NCBI GenBank assembly: GCA_027452205.1
Contig: DAIDGV010000007.1
Span: 1 to 64,000 of the forward strand
Direction of reading: 5' to 3'
Source: a candidate division FCPU426 bacterium
Lineage (GTDB): Bacteria > Oederibacteriota > Muellerivitia > Muellerivitales > Muellerivitaceae
Length of the DNA stretch: 64,000 nucleotides
Below the pieces are notes generated by a model. It was not told the DNA's origin. It saw only the letters and a program-made list of their open reading frames with translations, and searched no databases. Position 1 is the stretch's first letter, and every line of letters begins with the position of its first letter. This document shows positions 17,203 through 26,642 of the stretch, one piece after another. A program made the position numbers and the translations under genes.

Positions 17203-18101
17203 AGATCGATCCAAAGGATTACCGGGTCAAGGAAGGCGAAGCGGTCGAGCTGAAAAAATGGCCTACGGAGATCGAACCCCTTTACAGCTCCAAGGAGGAT
17301 TACCAAAAGGCCTTGGCGGAGCATGTTGAGGAACTGAGCTCCCTGCAAAGCCTTCTCTACGCGGATAACCACTATTCGGTCCTTTTGATCTTTCAGGCCA
17401 TGGACGCCGCTGGAAAAGACGGGGCCATCAAGCATGTCATGTCGGGCGTCAATCCCCAGGGTTGCCAGGTTTACAGTTTCAAGCATCCCAGCGCCGAGGA
17501 ACTTCAGCATGATTTTCTTTGGCGCACCACCCGCGACCTGCCGGAACGGGGAAAGATCGGTATTTTCAACCGTTCCTATTACGAGGAAGTGCTGATCGCC
17601 AAGGTCCATCCCGAGATCCTCAAAGGGGAAGGGATCCAAAAAGACATTCTGGACCAAAAGACCGTTTGGAAAGAACGGTACCGGTCGATCGTGGACCTGG
17701 AAGAACATCTCCACCGCAACGGCACGAAGATCATCAAGTTCTTCCTCCATCTCTCCAAGGAAGAGCAGAGAAAAAGGTTCTTGAAGCGTTTGGACAGGCC
17801 GGACAAGAACTGGAAGTTCAGCCTGAACGACATCCAGGAACGGGCCTATTGGAAGGATTACCGCAGGTCCTACGAGGCTTGCCTAAGCGCGACCAGCACC
17901 CAAAAGAACCCTTGGTACGTGGTCCCGGCGGACGACAAGAAGGATGCCCGGTTGATCATTTCCGGGATATTGCTCGATACGATGCGGCAGTTAAAGATGA
18001 GCTACCCCAAGGCGGATAAGACGCGGCGGAAGGAATTGGAAACCGCCCGGAAAATCCTGCTCAAACAAGCCAAGCATCAAGAAGAAGCGGATGTTGAATG
18101 A
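17199..18101 (+). CDS. ppk2: polyphosphate kinase 2 family (PPK2)
   Basis: This 300-residue cytosolic PPK2-family phosphotransferase moves phosphate between polyphosphate and nucleotides. The P-loop is [10 protein letters not shown] (residues 66-75), the Walker-B/lid element [12 protein letters not shown] is at 121-132, and a lid-like [24 protein letters not shown] follows near 205-228. The length fits the single-domain PPK2 class that tends to act on AMP or ADP using polyphosphate. Its ATG overlaps the stop of the proton-ATPase gene, implying coupled synthesis. The plausible logic is polyphosphate-driven ATP supply for proton export under stress; this is inference. The subclass cannot be settled by eye. 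Confidence 0.9.
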   Translation: MKIDPKDYRVKEGEAVELKKWPTEIEPLYSSKEDYQKALAEHVEELSSLQSLLYADNHYSVLLIFQAMDAAGKDGAIKHVMSGVNPQGCQVYSFKHPSAEELQHDFLWRTTRDLPERGKIGIFNRSYYEEVLIAKVHPEILKGEGIQKDILDQKTVWKERYRSIVDLEEHLHRNGTKIIKFFLHLSKEEQRKRFLKRLDRPDKNWKFSLNDIQERAYWKDYRRSYEACLSATSTQKNPWYVVPADDKKDARLIISGILLDTMRQLKMSYPKADKTRRKELETARKILLKQAKHQEEADVE

Positions 18102-18136
18102 AACTTGGGCCGCCAAGGCGTTGTCCAATAATCCCT

Positions 18137-18290
18137 CGATGAAGACGGATGGGCTTGCCCGCGCCGATAAAACCTTGGTTTTTTCAAATCTTCTGTATCG
18201 GCGTTTATCGGACGTGATCGGCGGTTAAAGAATTCTTTTCTTTAAGATAAGACCGTTTTTTGTTTTAGGGAATTAAGTATGTAAATTCCT
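18137..18290 (+). repeat. MITE-like palindromic repeat, degenerate copy
   Basis: A left arm similar to GAAGACGGATGG...CGATAAAA is followed by the right arm TATCGGCGTTTATCGGACG, GATCGGCGGTTAAA, and then the terminal motif GGGAATTAAGTATGTAAATTCC. The 3' half closely matches the copy at 51284-51454 (TTTCTTTAAGA, TTTTTGTT, TAGGGAATTAAGTATGTAAAT). Confidence 0.75.
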
Positions 18291-18417
18291 TGTTTTAACC
18301 TTGGATAGTGATTTTAGGGTCTATCGGCGAAATGGCCGACAAGTGGTGCCGGTTGCCATGCCGGATCGACCCGGGTAATTCCTGGGTTGGTTGTCTGCGA
18401 TGGGGACCATGTCGGGT

Positions 18418-18456
18418 GGACAAATTGGTAATTACGTTTACAAATTGTCCAATTTG
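18418..18456. promoter_or_regulatory. imperfect palindrome before DUF4143 gene
   Basis: GGACAAATTGG is followed after 12 bases by CAAATTGTCC, forming an inverted repeat with one mismatch. AATTTG follows immediately and adds a third related half-site. It ends 16 bases before the ATG at 18472, where a repressor would block transcription or translation. It may be an autoregulatory operator. Confidence 0.4.
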
Positions 18457-18471
18457 CCTTAGGCTACTACC

Positions 18472-19641
18472 ATGATCCCGCGTCTTCTTGCCTCGGCCAT
18501 ACGGCAATCCGCCCGAAAATTTCCATTGGTGGCTATCCTTGGACCGCGTCAGTCCGGCAAAACGACACTTGTCCAAAATCTTTTTCCGTCCAAGCCCTAC
18601 GTATCCTTGGAGGATCCGGACAAGCGGGCATTCGCCCAGTCGGATCCCCGGGGTTTCCTCGCGGGATACGCTAAAGGGGCCTTGCTGGATGAGGTTCAGC
18701 GGGTTCCGGAGTTGTTTTCCTACCTCCAAGGCGTTGTGGACCGTGTCCGCAAACCTGGTTTATTCATCCTCACGGGTTCCCAGAATTTTCTCTTGATGCA
18801 GCATCTTTCTCAAAGTCTGGCGGGACGTGTAAGGCTCCTGACGTTGCTTCCGCTTGACCTAGAGGAAGCGGGAACCGCATATCCGAGCACGGGACAGGTG
18901 GGGCCCGAACATTGGATTTTTAAAGGTTTCTATCCCCCGCTTTACGATCGCACAATCCATCCACGGGATTGGTATCCGTCTTACATTCAAACTTACTTGG
19001 AAAGGGATGTCCGGCAGATCAAGAATATCGACAACTTGGCGTTGTTCCAGAAGTTCCTGAAACTTTGCGCGGCCCGCACGGGACAATTGTTGAACCTTTC
19101 TTCATTGGCGGTTGAGTGCGGCATCACGCACAACACCGCCCGCTCCTGGATCGGCATCCTGGAGGCGAGTTTCCTGATCCATTTATTGAAACCCTACCAT
19201 GAGAATTTTAATAAACGGGTGGTTAAAACGCCGAAGTTATATTTCTACGACACAGGATTAGCCTGTTCTCTTTTGGAAATCGAGAAGCAACAGCAATTAA
19301 CCACTCACCCCTTACGGGGCAGCCTTTTTGAAACCCTTGTGGTGTCGGAAATGGTGAAAGCCCGGATGAACCTTGGAAGGCCGCCGAACCTTTATTTTTG
19401 GAGGGATAAGACGGGACACGAGGTAGATGTTTTGGCGGTACAAGGCGGAAATATTAATACAGTGGAAATCAAATCTGGATTAACGGTTACAGAAGACACT
19501 TTTAAAGGGCTGGATTATTGGAAAAAAACCTCCAAAAAACCAGGTAAGAGTTTCTTGGTTTACGGCGGTCATGAAGGCCAAAAGCGGGATCGCGTGTCCG
19601 TGATCGGATGGGAACGGTCAGCTGAAACCGTAAGGGAATAA
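18472..19641 (+). CDS. AAA_14/DUF4143 ATPase with PD-(D/E)XK-like C-terminus
   Basis: This 389-residue protein combines an AAA+ ATPase domain with a C-terminal DUF4143 domain. The P-loop GPRQSGKTT is at residues 24-32, LLDEVQR (Walker B) near 70, and the sensor-like LTGSQN near 103. The central part resembles a winged helix (LNLSSLAVECGITHNTARSWIGILEASFLI). The C-terminal segment has GSLFETLVVSEM, then YFWRDKTGHEVDVLA and VEIKSG, the E...D...ExK pattern of a PD-(D/E)XK nuclease fold. Such proteins are common, often patchily distributed, and of unknown function. No obvious partner gene is adjacent. Flanking repeats and the separate promoter make lateral acquisition plausible. Confidence 0.9.
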   Translation: MIPRLLASAIRQSARKFPLVAILGPRQSGKTTLVQNLFPSKPYVSLEDPDKRAFAQSDPRGFLAGYAKGALLDEVQRVPELFSYLQGVVDRVRKPGLFILTGSQNFLLMQHLSQSLAGRVRLLTLLPLDLEEAGTAYPSTGQVGPEHWIFKGFYPPLYDRTIHPRDWYPSYIQTYLERDVRQIKNIDNLALFQKFLKLCAARTGQLLNLSSLAVECGITHNTARSWIGILEASFLIHLLKPYHENFNKRVVKTPKLYFYDTGLACSLLEIEKQQQLTTHPLRGSLFETLVVSEMVKARMNLGRPPNLYFWRDKTGHEVDVLAVQGGNINTVEIKSGLTVTEDTFKGLDYWKKTSKKPGKSFLVYGGHEGQKRDRVSVIGWERSAETVRE

Positions 19642-19761
19642 AAGAAAATAGCTGTCCGCGACGGGGAGCCGGAGTGGACAAGCCGTACAATTAAATCGCG
19701 CAACTTGGCTCGTAGTCGGGTCACAAGAGCTTGTGCCTTGTTGCGGGGAAGGCCGTATTTC

Positions 19762-21624
19762 ATGGTGGAATTAGTCAAAGCCCCGGCCGCGGAAACGGAT
19801 TTGGACGCGGCGCGTCCCCTGACGAGTCTCTTTAAACTGGCTATGCGGCAGCGCGGGTTGTTTTTTAGCATTCTGACCCTGGCCGGTCTTTCCAGTTTGC
19901 TGCTTTTGGTGCAACCCCTGTTGTACCGGGAGGCGGTAAACGACGTCGCCGGGGTTTTCGTGACGGGCGGCGCCGCCGAAGGTTCCATTGAAACGGTCGA
20001 AACTTCCTTGTTTCAAGCCTGGGAAACCAAAACGCCGCACACCCGGCACAAAGTGGCGCACCGCACGCCCAAGCAGGCCATGGCCACTTTGATCGTGGTC
20101 GTGTTCCTGCTTTTACTGATCTCATTATTGGCTTCTTTCATGTCGGCCTGGGCCGAGATACAAACCAGCCGTGTGGGGCACGGCATGGAAAGAGCGGTGA
20201 TACTGGCCGCTTTCAGCAAAGCCCTTCGCCTGCCCTTGAACCGTGACAGCGCCGACCGGGCCTCGTTCTTGACCAAGCAGGTGGATCAGGTAGAACAGGT
20301 CGAACCGGTGGTGACCATGCTGGCCTTAAGGGTGGGGCCGGAAGTGATCACCCTGGTGGGCATTCTGGCGATCATGCTTTCCCAAAGCCGCTTACTGGCG
20401 ATGTTGTCTTTGGCCCCCTTGCCCTTTTACGCCTGGGTGGCGGTGGCTTCGACCCGGCGGTTGGGCGTGAACCTGGATTCTTACTATCAGCAGTGGCAAT
20501 CCATCTCGGGCCGAATTTCCGAAAGCATGGCCGGTTTAAAAACGGTCCGGGCCAGCGGGGCGATCGAGCGTGAGTTAAAGGCCCTGGGTAAGGAAACCTA
20601 TAGCGCCTATGCGGGAGCCGTACAAAGGGACCGGTTGGGAGCCTGGACCCTTTTCGGCCAGAATTTTTTCGTGCAGGTCAGTAAGGCCCTGGTGTTACTG
20701 GTGGGCGGATGGCGGGCCTTTGAAAGGCAATTAACTCCGGGGGATGTGGTGATGCTGGTGGCTTATATCGACCAGGTTTATGACCCGCTGGATTCGCTTT
20801 CGGGCATGGCTGTGGTGATTCAGGAACACCTGGGGTCTTTCCGCCGGGGTTTGAGATTGGCGGTGCGCAAGCCCGAACATTTCGGCAAGGACACCCTGAA
20901 GCCCGGGCCGGGGCGGATCGTCGTTGAGGGACTGGACTATCATTACGGCCATAGCGCGCAAGTACTGCATCACGTGAATTTTGCGCTTCTTCCTGGAAAG
21001 GTAAACGCGTTGGTGGGGCCTTCGGGCTCGGGAAAGAGCACCCTGGCGGAGCTGATATTGGGACTGCGGCCGCCGTCCCATGGCCGCATTCTCCTGGACG
21101 GGCAGGACCTTCGTGACCTGGCTGAGGAGGATTTGCGCCAAGCGACCTCGCTGGTTTCGGCGGACGGCGTTTTGTTCAGCGCTACGTTGAAAGAAAACCT
21201 CCTGTACCAGATGCCGGAGGCCAGTGAGCGCCAAGCCTGGGAAGCCCTGGAGGCGGCGGGGTTGGCGGAAGTCGTCCGGCGTTTACCCCAAAAGTTGGAT
21301 ACTTTTTTGGCGGATGGGCACGGCCCTTTGTCGTTGGGCGAAAGACAGCGGCTTCAGATCGCCCGGTCCTTGCTGGCCAAGCCCCGGCTGATGGTGCTGG
21401 ATGAGGCCACGGCCAACCTGGATAAGACCAATGAAGAGCGGATCTTAAAAGTGCTCCAGGGGCTTCGGAACCGCTGCACCGTTCTGGCCTTGACCCATCA
21501 CCCGGCCCTGGCCCGGGGCGCGGACCAGGTGATCGTGATCGAGAAGGGCAGGATCCAAACCATAGGTTCACCCGCCACCCTGGCCCGCAAGAATGCCTAT
21601 TACCGGCGCATGATGAAAATTTAA
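19762..21624 (+). CDS. ABC exporter, fused membrane and ATPase domains
   Basis: This 620-residue half-transporter carries one six-helix membrane domain (TM1 near residue 35, an unusually long loop of about 80 residues before TM2 near 120) and one ATPase domain. The Walker A GPSGSGKST is near 419-427, the signature reads LSLGERQRLQIARSLL instead of LSGGQ, and the Walker B LMVLDEATANLD is near 543. It should work as a homodimer exporting lipids, drugs or peptides. The ATG at 19762 gives the more natural N-terminus; a TTG at 19705 is possible but lacks a ribosome site. No partner gene or accessory protein is nearby, so the substrate is unknown. Confidence 0.9.
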   Translation: MVELVKAPAAETDLDAARPLTSLFKLAMRQRGLFFSILTLAGLSSLLLLVQPLLYREAVNDVAGVFVTGGAAEGSIETVETSLFQAWETKTPHTRHKVAHRTPKQAMATLIVVVFLLLLISLLASFMSAWAEIQTSRVGHGMERAVILAAFSKALRLPLNRDSADRASFLTKQVDQVEQVEPVVTMLALRVGPEVITLVGILAIMLSQSRLLAMLSLAPLPFYAWVAVASTRRLGVNLDSYYQQWQSISGRISESMAGLKTVRASGAIERELKALGKETYSAYAGAVQRDRLGAWTLFGQNFFVQVSKALVLLVGGWRAFERQLTPGDVVMLVAYIDQVYDPLDSLSGMAVVIQEHLGSFRRGLRLAVRKPEHFGKDTLKPGPGRIVVEGLDYHYGHSAQVLHHVNFALLPGKVNALVGPSGSGKSTLAELILGLRPPSHGRILLDGQDLRDLAEEDLRQATSLVSADGVLFSATLKENLLYQMPEASERQAWEALEAAGLAEVVRRLPQKLDTFLADGHGPLSLGERQRLQIARSLLAKPRLMVLDEATANLDKTNEERILKVLQGLRNRCTVLALTHHPALARGADQVIVIEKGRIQTIGSPATLARKNAYYRRMMKI

Positions 21625-21753
21625 CGGGGAACCCGACCGGCCTCGGTCCCCTTGATGGCCGTCATCGGCACCGCGATCCCCGCGACGAAGGTCCCCATGC
21701 CGCCGGGTTGGTTTTCCTGTTTCTGGGAGGATCCGGCCTGGAAAACCGGTCAT

Positions 21754-22080
21754 TAGCCACGGATGCAGGGGATGAAAGCAAAAGATTAAAAGCAACCGCC
21801 GATCAAGGCCGATAAACGCCGATAAAGCTGAATAGCCTATTCCATATTGGCGTCTATCTGCGTTCATCGGCGGCTAAAAAGATATACTTTTCACGGCTGT
21901 CCTAAATATCCATAGCCACGGATGCAGGGGATGAAAGCAAAAGATTAAAAGCAACCGCCGATCAAGGCCGATAAACTGGATAAGTGATTCTGTATCGGCC
22001 TCGATCTGCGTTCATCGGCGGCTAAAAGATTCGTTTTTGACGTTGTTTGTTGTGTTTCAGGGAGTTAAGTATATAAATCC
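21754..22080 (+). repeat. two tandem copies of the GATAAACGCCGATAAA repeat
   Basis: Two copies with a period of about 159 bp start at TAGCCACGGATGCAGGGGATG. Each has a left arm (CAACCGCCGATCAAGGCCGATAAA) and a right arm (ATCTGCGTTCATCGGCGGCTAAAA) that pair imperfectly as a hairpin. The second copy runs on into the terminal motif GGGAGTTAAGTATATAAATCC at 22060-22080. Confidence 0.85.
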
Positions 22081-22105
22081 AAAAACGGACCGAAGGAGTA
22101 AGAAA

Positions 22106-22825
22106 TTGAAAAAGAAAAACTGGGCAAAATTTATTGGCGTGGCGCTGGGGTTGTGTTTGCTGGAAATGACGCTGGTGGACCGGGCTTCCGCGTTTTGGCT
22201 CTTGGGTTTTTCCACGGCGGATACCCAGGCGCCAGGAACGGCCAGTTTCATCGGAGGCACGGGCGGGCAATTGACCAGCGTCGGATCGGGGGGCGGTGAT
22301 TCCACGAACTTTACGCCCTACCTGGCCCACGCCGGCATCCGGTTCGGGTTGTGGGACGGTTTCGACCTGGGTTACCGGTTGTGCACGGTCGCTTTGCCTT
22401 ATAACAGCGGCGGGCCTTCCTTGGGCGGCGAAGTCGATATCAAATACCGCCTGTCTTCCGCCAAGGAATCTTGGCGTTTCGCCATCGGGGGCGGCTTCGC
22501 CGATTCATTCCTGGACGACATGAATGCCACCGCCGCGGCATGGAGCCCGGGCGTCTTTTTCATCGCGACCACTGCCTTGACCGATAAGGTCGATCTCTCC
22601 CTGGAGTCCCGCTATGTCTATACGTGGGTCGATAAATTCAATGGCTCAGGCAACAACACGCTGAACGCTTTCGGGGAAAGCCTGGGTTTGAAGATCGGTC
22701 TTATCCCGGGCTTGTCCGTCCGGCCCGAAGCGGGGTTGTTCCGTTTTGTCGGTACGCTGGCGGGCCAGGAAATGGATGGTTGGGGATTCCAATATGGCGT
22801 TGTCCTTGCCGCGCAGGCATGGTGA
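22106..22825 (+). CDS. outer-membrane beta-barrel protein, 239 aa
   Basis: This exported protein has a signal peptide (KFIGVALGLCLLEM...ASAF) and then repeating amphipathic strands (AHAGIRFGLWDGFDLGYRL, EVDIKYRL, WRFAIGGGFADSF, VDLSLESRYVYTW, LGLKIGLIPGLSVRPEAGLFRF). That is typical of an 8- to 10-strand OmpW/OmpA-like barrel. The C-terminus ends in hydrophobic Trp (VVLAAQAW), as barrel signals do. The TTG at 22106 is chosen because AGGAG lies 7 bases upstream; earlier in-frame starts fall inside the palindromic repeat. The whole 5' leader is repeat-derived, so the gene may be driven from the repeat. Function unknown. Confidence 0.75.
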   Translation: MKKKNWAKFIGVALGLCLLEMTLVDRASAFWLLGFSTADTQAPGTASFIGGTGGQLTSVGSGGGDSTNFTPYLAHAGIRFGLWDGFDLGYRLCTVALPYNSGGPSLGGEVDIKYRLSSAKESWRFAIGGGFADSFLDDMNATAAAWSPGVFFIATTALTDKVDLSLESRYVYTWVDKFNGSGNNTLNAFGESLGLKIGLIPGLSVRPEAGLFRFVGTLAGQEMDGWGFQYGVVLAAQAW

Positions 22826-23116
22826 GGCGGGCTAGCCGCTTCAGGATGCCTTGGTGGTTTTGGGTAGTGGAGAGGGATCCGGGCCGATGTCTTGGGTCCG
22901 CTGGCCGTTCGGTATTTGGGTGTAGGGAGACGAAGAGAAGCGTGTAAATATTTACCAGTGTACAAATACGACTGCCTAAAACGGCAAGGGATCCACGGCC
23001 TCAAAGATCCTTGATAAGTCACCTTATGACCTTTCGTGGGTGTTTTTGTTTGTTATAGGATTTATGATCATTGTACTTACTGTGGTTGGGCGATTCAGCG
23101 AATGTCGGAGAGGATC

Positions 23117-24247
23117 ATGGTCAAGCATTTCAGCTCTTTTTCGCGCTTTTCAGCGGCGGCAATCGTCCTGTTTTCACTGCTGGGCGCCGCGCCCCAGCCA
23201 TCCGTTCCTCCGACGCCGGTGATCTCTCCCGCGGTGATGGCTTCGCCTTTACCGAAGTCCAGGTCAAAAAAACACAGGCTATATACCCTGGACAAGATAT
23301 GGACTTCCAACAGGGTCGGCGGTGACATGCTGAATGACCCCGAGGCCGTCAGCGTCGCGCCGGACGACACTGTTTATATCGCCGACACGGGAAATAACCG
23401 GATCGTGGTTTGGGATCAGGATGGGAAACCTTTAAGGACCATCGGCAGTTTTGGGACCCAGGCGAATTGGCGGGACGCGCCCCAGTTCGACGGGCCTTGC
23501 GGCGTGTTGATCGTTCCTTCGGGTCTTATCTATGTGGCGGACACCCTGAACCAGCGGATCGTGGTGCTGGACCACAACGGGACGGTCAATACCAGTTGGG
23601 GAACACAGGGGACGGATGACGGCCAGTTCAACGAACCCCGTTCCGTGGCGGAGGACCATTTCGGCAATATCTGGGTCTTGGATTCGGGAAATTCCCGGGT
23701 CGAAATTTTTAGTCCCCTGGGCGAATTTAACTCGACGTGGGGTTCTTTTGGCACGGACGATTATCTGCTCAACAATCCGCTGGGAATGGCGGTGAACCAT
23801 ATCGACCAGGCCATCGTCGCGGATACGGGTAATTTTCGGTTCGAGGTATTTAACGACGGCGCCGTGCCGGTGACCCAGCAAGGTTGGTTCGGCGAAGGGC
23901 CCTATCAATTCAAGGACCCGACCGGCGCGGCGCAAACGCCCACCGGGGTGATCGCGGTGGCCGACGGGAAGACGGGTTCCGTGGATTTTTATGACGCCGA
24001 CGACGGGGAATATGAATACATCGGAAGATGGAAGGCGCCGGTTCCTTGGAACGGCGCGAAACGGGGACCGGAATTTCGAGGGATAGCCTGTGACCGGCAG
24101 GACCGGATCTATTTGACGGACATCCGCCATAATTGGGTCGTCCGGTTAAGGCCCCTGGGACCTACGGAACAGCCTTTTCCCATCCAGCCGACGCCGACCC
24201 CGCAGGATATTGCGCCTTATGGCGGGGCCGATTATCCCATTCGGTGA
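23117..24247 (+). CDS. secreted NHL-repeat beta-propeller protein
   Basis: This 376-residue exported protein has a signal peptide (residues 1-28) and a Pro-rich linker (PQPSVPPTPVIS), followed by six NHL-type blades. They are marked by DTVYIADTGNNRIVVWDQDG, GLIYVADTLNQRIVVLDHNG, GNIWVLDSGNSRVEIFSPLG, QAIVADTGNFRFEVFNDG, and two weaker ones. NHL propellers are protein- or ligand-binding platforms; no catalytic residues are apparent. It ends with a Pro/Thr-rich tail. The ATG at 23117 has GGAG 6 bases upstream; another ATG 15 bases earlier is possible. It is bordered by repeat arrays. A lipoprotein relative with the same fold is at 53229. Confidence 0.85.
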   Translation: MVKHFSSFSRFSAAAIVLFSLLGAAPQPSVPPTPVISPAVMASPLPKSRSKKHRLYTLDKIWTSNRVGGDMLNDPEAVSVAPDDTVYIADTGNNRIVVWDQDGKPLRTIGSFGTQANWRDAPQFDGPCGVLIVPSGLIYVADTLNQRIVVLDHNGTVNTSWGTQGTDDGQFNEPRSVAEDHFGNIWVLDSGNSRVEIFSPLGEFNSTWGSFGTDDYLLNNPLGMAVNHIDQAIVADTGNFRFEVFNDGAVPVTQQGWFGEGPYQFKDPTGAAQTPTGVIAVADGKTGSVDFYDADDGEYEYIGRWKAPVPWNGAKRGPEFRGIACDRQDRIYLTDIRHNWVVRLRPLGPTEQPFPIQPTPTPQDIAPYGGADYPIR

Positions 24248-24285
24248 TCTTGAATATTTTCGGGAAGTAAAGACCGAACCTCTTG

Positions 24286-24880
24286 AAGACAAGCCAACCG
24301 CCGATCAAGGCCGATAAACCTGGATAAGTAATTCCGTATCGGCGTTCATCTGCGTTCATCGGCGGCTAAAAAGATATTCTTTTCACGGCCGTCTTAAATG
24401 ATCCGTAGCCACGGATGCAGGGGATGAAAGCGAAAGATTGAAAGCAACCGCCGATCAAGACCGATAAACCTGGATAAGTGATTCCGTATCGGCGTTCATC
24501 TGCATTCATCGGCGGCCAAAAAAGACATACTTTTCACGGCTGTCCAAAATGATCCTTAGCCACGGATGCAGGGGATACAGGGGATGAAAGCAAAAGATTA
24601 AAAGCAACCGCCGATCAAGGCCGATAAACGCTGATAAACCCGGATAAGTGATTCTGTATCGGCGTCGATCTGCGTTCATCGGTGGCTAAAAAGATTTTCT
24701 TTTCACATCAGTTCAAAATAATCATCAGCCACGGATGCAGGGGATACAGGGGATGAAAGCAAAAGATTAAAAGCAACCGCCGATCAAGGCCGATAAACCT
24801 GGATAAGTAATTCCGTATTGGCGTTCATCTGCGTTCATCGGCGGCTAAAAAGATATTCTTTTCACGCTGTCCTAAATGAT
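24286..24880 (+). repeat. array of four palindromic repeat units
   Basis: Four head-to-tail copies; the first lacks the TAGCCACGGATGCAGG leader, and later units start near 24406, 24557 and 24726 (spacing 151 and 169 bp). Two units contain an extra GGGGATACAG. Each unit has CAACCGCCGATCAAG-type left and CATCGGCGGCTAAAA-type right arms separated by an AT-rich centre (TGGATAAGTGATTCTGTATC), able to form a long imperfect hairpin, followed by TTCTTTTCACG. The array fills the gap between the NHL gene and the porin gene. Confidence 0.88.
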
Positions 24881-24948
24881 CCCAAAGAGTGTTTTTTTAT
24901 GTGCTATTGGTTTTATGTCTTTAAATAGGCCTTTTTTCTTAGTGAGTG

Positions 24949-24982
24949 TTAAGAACCTAAAAATCTTAACCTTGATTTTACA
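24949..24982 (+). promoter_or_regulatory. possible Pho box before porin
   Basis: TTAACC (24966-24971) and TTTACA (24977-24982) are two TT-x-ACA-like half-sites with the 11-bp period of PhoB/PhoP boxes. TTAAGA at 24949 could be a third, off-period. It lies about 140 bp before the porin ATG. Weaker than the pstS site. Confidence 0.4.
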
Positions 24983-25120
24983 TTGTCGAAACAGCCCTAC
25001 CGGGGCTTGGACTGTACATTTCCCCCGCAATTCTACGAGTCGGGTCTTTTTACTTTTCAACACCGACCTTTGTTTTCGAAGTACCCGATTCGTGGGGTTA
25101 AAAAAAATCAAGGAGAAGCT

Positions 25121-26536
25121 ATGAAGAAGCTATGGCTGTTGGCTTTGGTAGCGGCGTTGGCGTCCCTGAATATGCCAGCGTTTGCCGATGATTCGATGGA
25201 AGATGTGAATTCGGCCATCGGTGCGTTGACCAGCAAGGTCAATGATTTGGCGAAGAAGGGGCCGTCGGTTGAGATCCATGGGTTTGCCCAATCGGATTAC
25301 ATCAACACCACGTCTGGTTCTTTTGCTGAAACCGTGGGTGATGGTCAGGTTCTGCGTCCGGGCACTTCGAGTGCTACCGGTAACTTGAATGCTGGCAACA
25401 ATGGTCAATCGATGTTCTCGATCCGCAACTCTCGGATCGACGCGTTGTCCAAAGAGACCGCGGCTGACTGGACTTTCAAGGGTTATTTAGAGTTTGACTT
25501 GTTGGGTGAAGCCAACGGGAGTGCTGACTATGGCAGCGAATACAAATACTTTACCCAGCCGACCCTTCGTCTTCGTCATGCTTATGTGCAAGGCGATACG
25601 ACCGATGGTTGGGAGATCTTGGCCGGTCAATATTGGAGCTTATTCGGCTGGGACATGGACTATGTGTTGTCCACCGTTGCTGAAGCGCCGGTTATGGGTA
25701 CCTTGTACGAACGCATTCCCCAATTGAAGATCCAAAAGACCATGGGTGATGATAAGGGTGTCCAAGTGCAAGTGGCTGTTGCTGCTGAAAAGCCGGATCA
25801 GATCCAAGCCCAAATGCCGAACTTCATTGGTGGCGTTCGTTTGGTCATGAACGACATCAAGGGTTACTTTTGTGCGGCGACGGGTGGAACCAAACTCCAA
25901 CCCTTGAGCTTAGGTATCGCTGAACGTAACGCTCAATATGCTTGGGCGGACGGTAACTCCAACGGCACGTTCAATAACTCCGAATGGGGCAGCTCAGTTG
26001 CCGCCGACGTTCTCTTGCCGATCTTGCCGGGTTCTGAAGGCAAAGACGACATAAGCATGGTGGCTACGGGTGAGTGGACCTATGGCGCTGGTGATACTCT
26101 GGGCTATAACGGTGGTGGTTTTGGTACTGCCTCGTTAGGTAGTTTCCCGAACGTCAGCAAAGAAACCTATGCTTCTGGAACTGAATTGGATGGTGGCGAA
26201 GGCGCTTTCGTTCCTGGAAACATCGCCCTGCAACTGGTTCAGCTGACCGGCTATAACGCTCAGCTCCAAATCACCTTGCCGCGTAGCATTGGCACGATCA
26301 TCACGGGTGGCTATGGCGAATTGTTCGCCTCTAACGCTAAGGTGCTTGGCATGGCTTATGATGACGATACCAACTGGTTCGTCAACGTGATGCAAGATGT
26401 GTCCAAGAACGTTCGCGTGGGTGTTGAGTATTCGCAATACTACACGAATTACATTACGGCTTCGGCTACGCCTGGCGCGACCATTGGCACGTTTGAAGAC
26501 AATCGTCTCCAAGTTACGACTTGGTACCGGTTCTAA
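25121..26536 (+). CDS. outer-membrane porin, phosphate-locus associated
   Basis: This 471-residue exported protein has a signal peptide (residues 1-22, ending PAFAD) and a short helical segment (DSMEDVNSAIGALTSKVNDLAKK) like the periplasmic coiled-coil of DcaP-type or OprP/O-type trimeric porins. A long barrel with alternating strands follows, ending in the classic C-terminal aromatic (QVTTWYRF). AAGGAG lies 5 bases before the ATG at 25121; upstream in-frame ATG codons lack a ribosome site. Codon use is noticeably different from neighbours (many GGT, GCT, AAC), suggesting high expression. Its place directly before pstS and a candidate Pho box suggest phosphate or phosphate-ester uptake under starvation; this is inference. 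Confidence 0.85.
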   Translation: MKKLWLLALVAALASLNMPAFADDSMEDVNSAIGALTSKVNDLAKKGPSVEIHGFAQSDYINTTSGSFAETVGDGQVLRPGTSSATGNLNAGNNGQSMFSIRNSRIDALSKETAADWTFKGYLEFDLLGEANGSADYGSEYKYFTQPTLRLRHAYVQGDTTDGWEILAGQYWSLFGWDMDYVLSTVAEAPVMGTLYERIPQLKIQKTMGDDKGVQVQVAVAAEKPDQIQAQMPNFIGGVRLVMNDIKGYFCAATGGTKLQPLSLGIAERNAQYAWADGNSNGTFNNSEWGSSVAADVLLPILPGSEGKDDISMVATGEWTYGAGDTLGYNGGGFGTASLGSFPNVSKETYASGTELDGGEGAFVPGNIALQLVQLTGYNAQLQITLPRSIGTIITGGYGELFASNAKVLGMAYDDDTNWFVNVMQDVSKNVRVGVEYSQYYTNYITASATPGATIGTFEDNRLQVTTWYRF

Positions 26537-26575
26537 TTCGAGGGTAGGTTTAGTTTAAGGAAATGGCATCATTGC

Positions 26576-26619
26576 AAGGGGCCGCCGCTAGTCATCAGGG
26601 AAGCGGTTGGCCCCTTTTT
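26576..26619 (+). terminator. rho-independent terminator
   Basis: AAGGGGCC...GGCCCCTTTTT with an inner CCGCT/AGCGG stem follows the porin stop and separates it from the pst operon. Confidence 0.85.
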
Positions 26620-26642
26620 CCTTATAAATCGACGTTTTTCTT

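Noticed and set aside
24286-24880. Possible CRISPR array
   Set aside because: Units are 150-170 bp and nearly identical over their full length, with no short direct repeats alternating with unique spacers and no cas genes.
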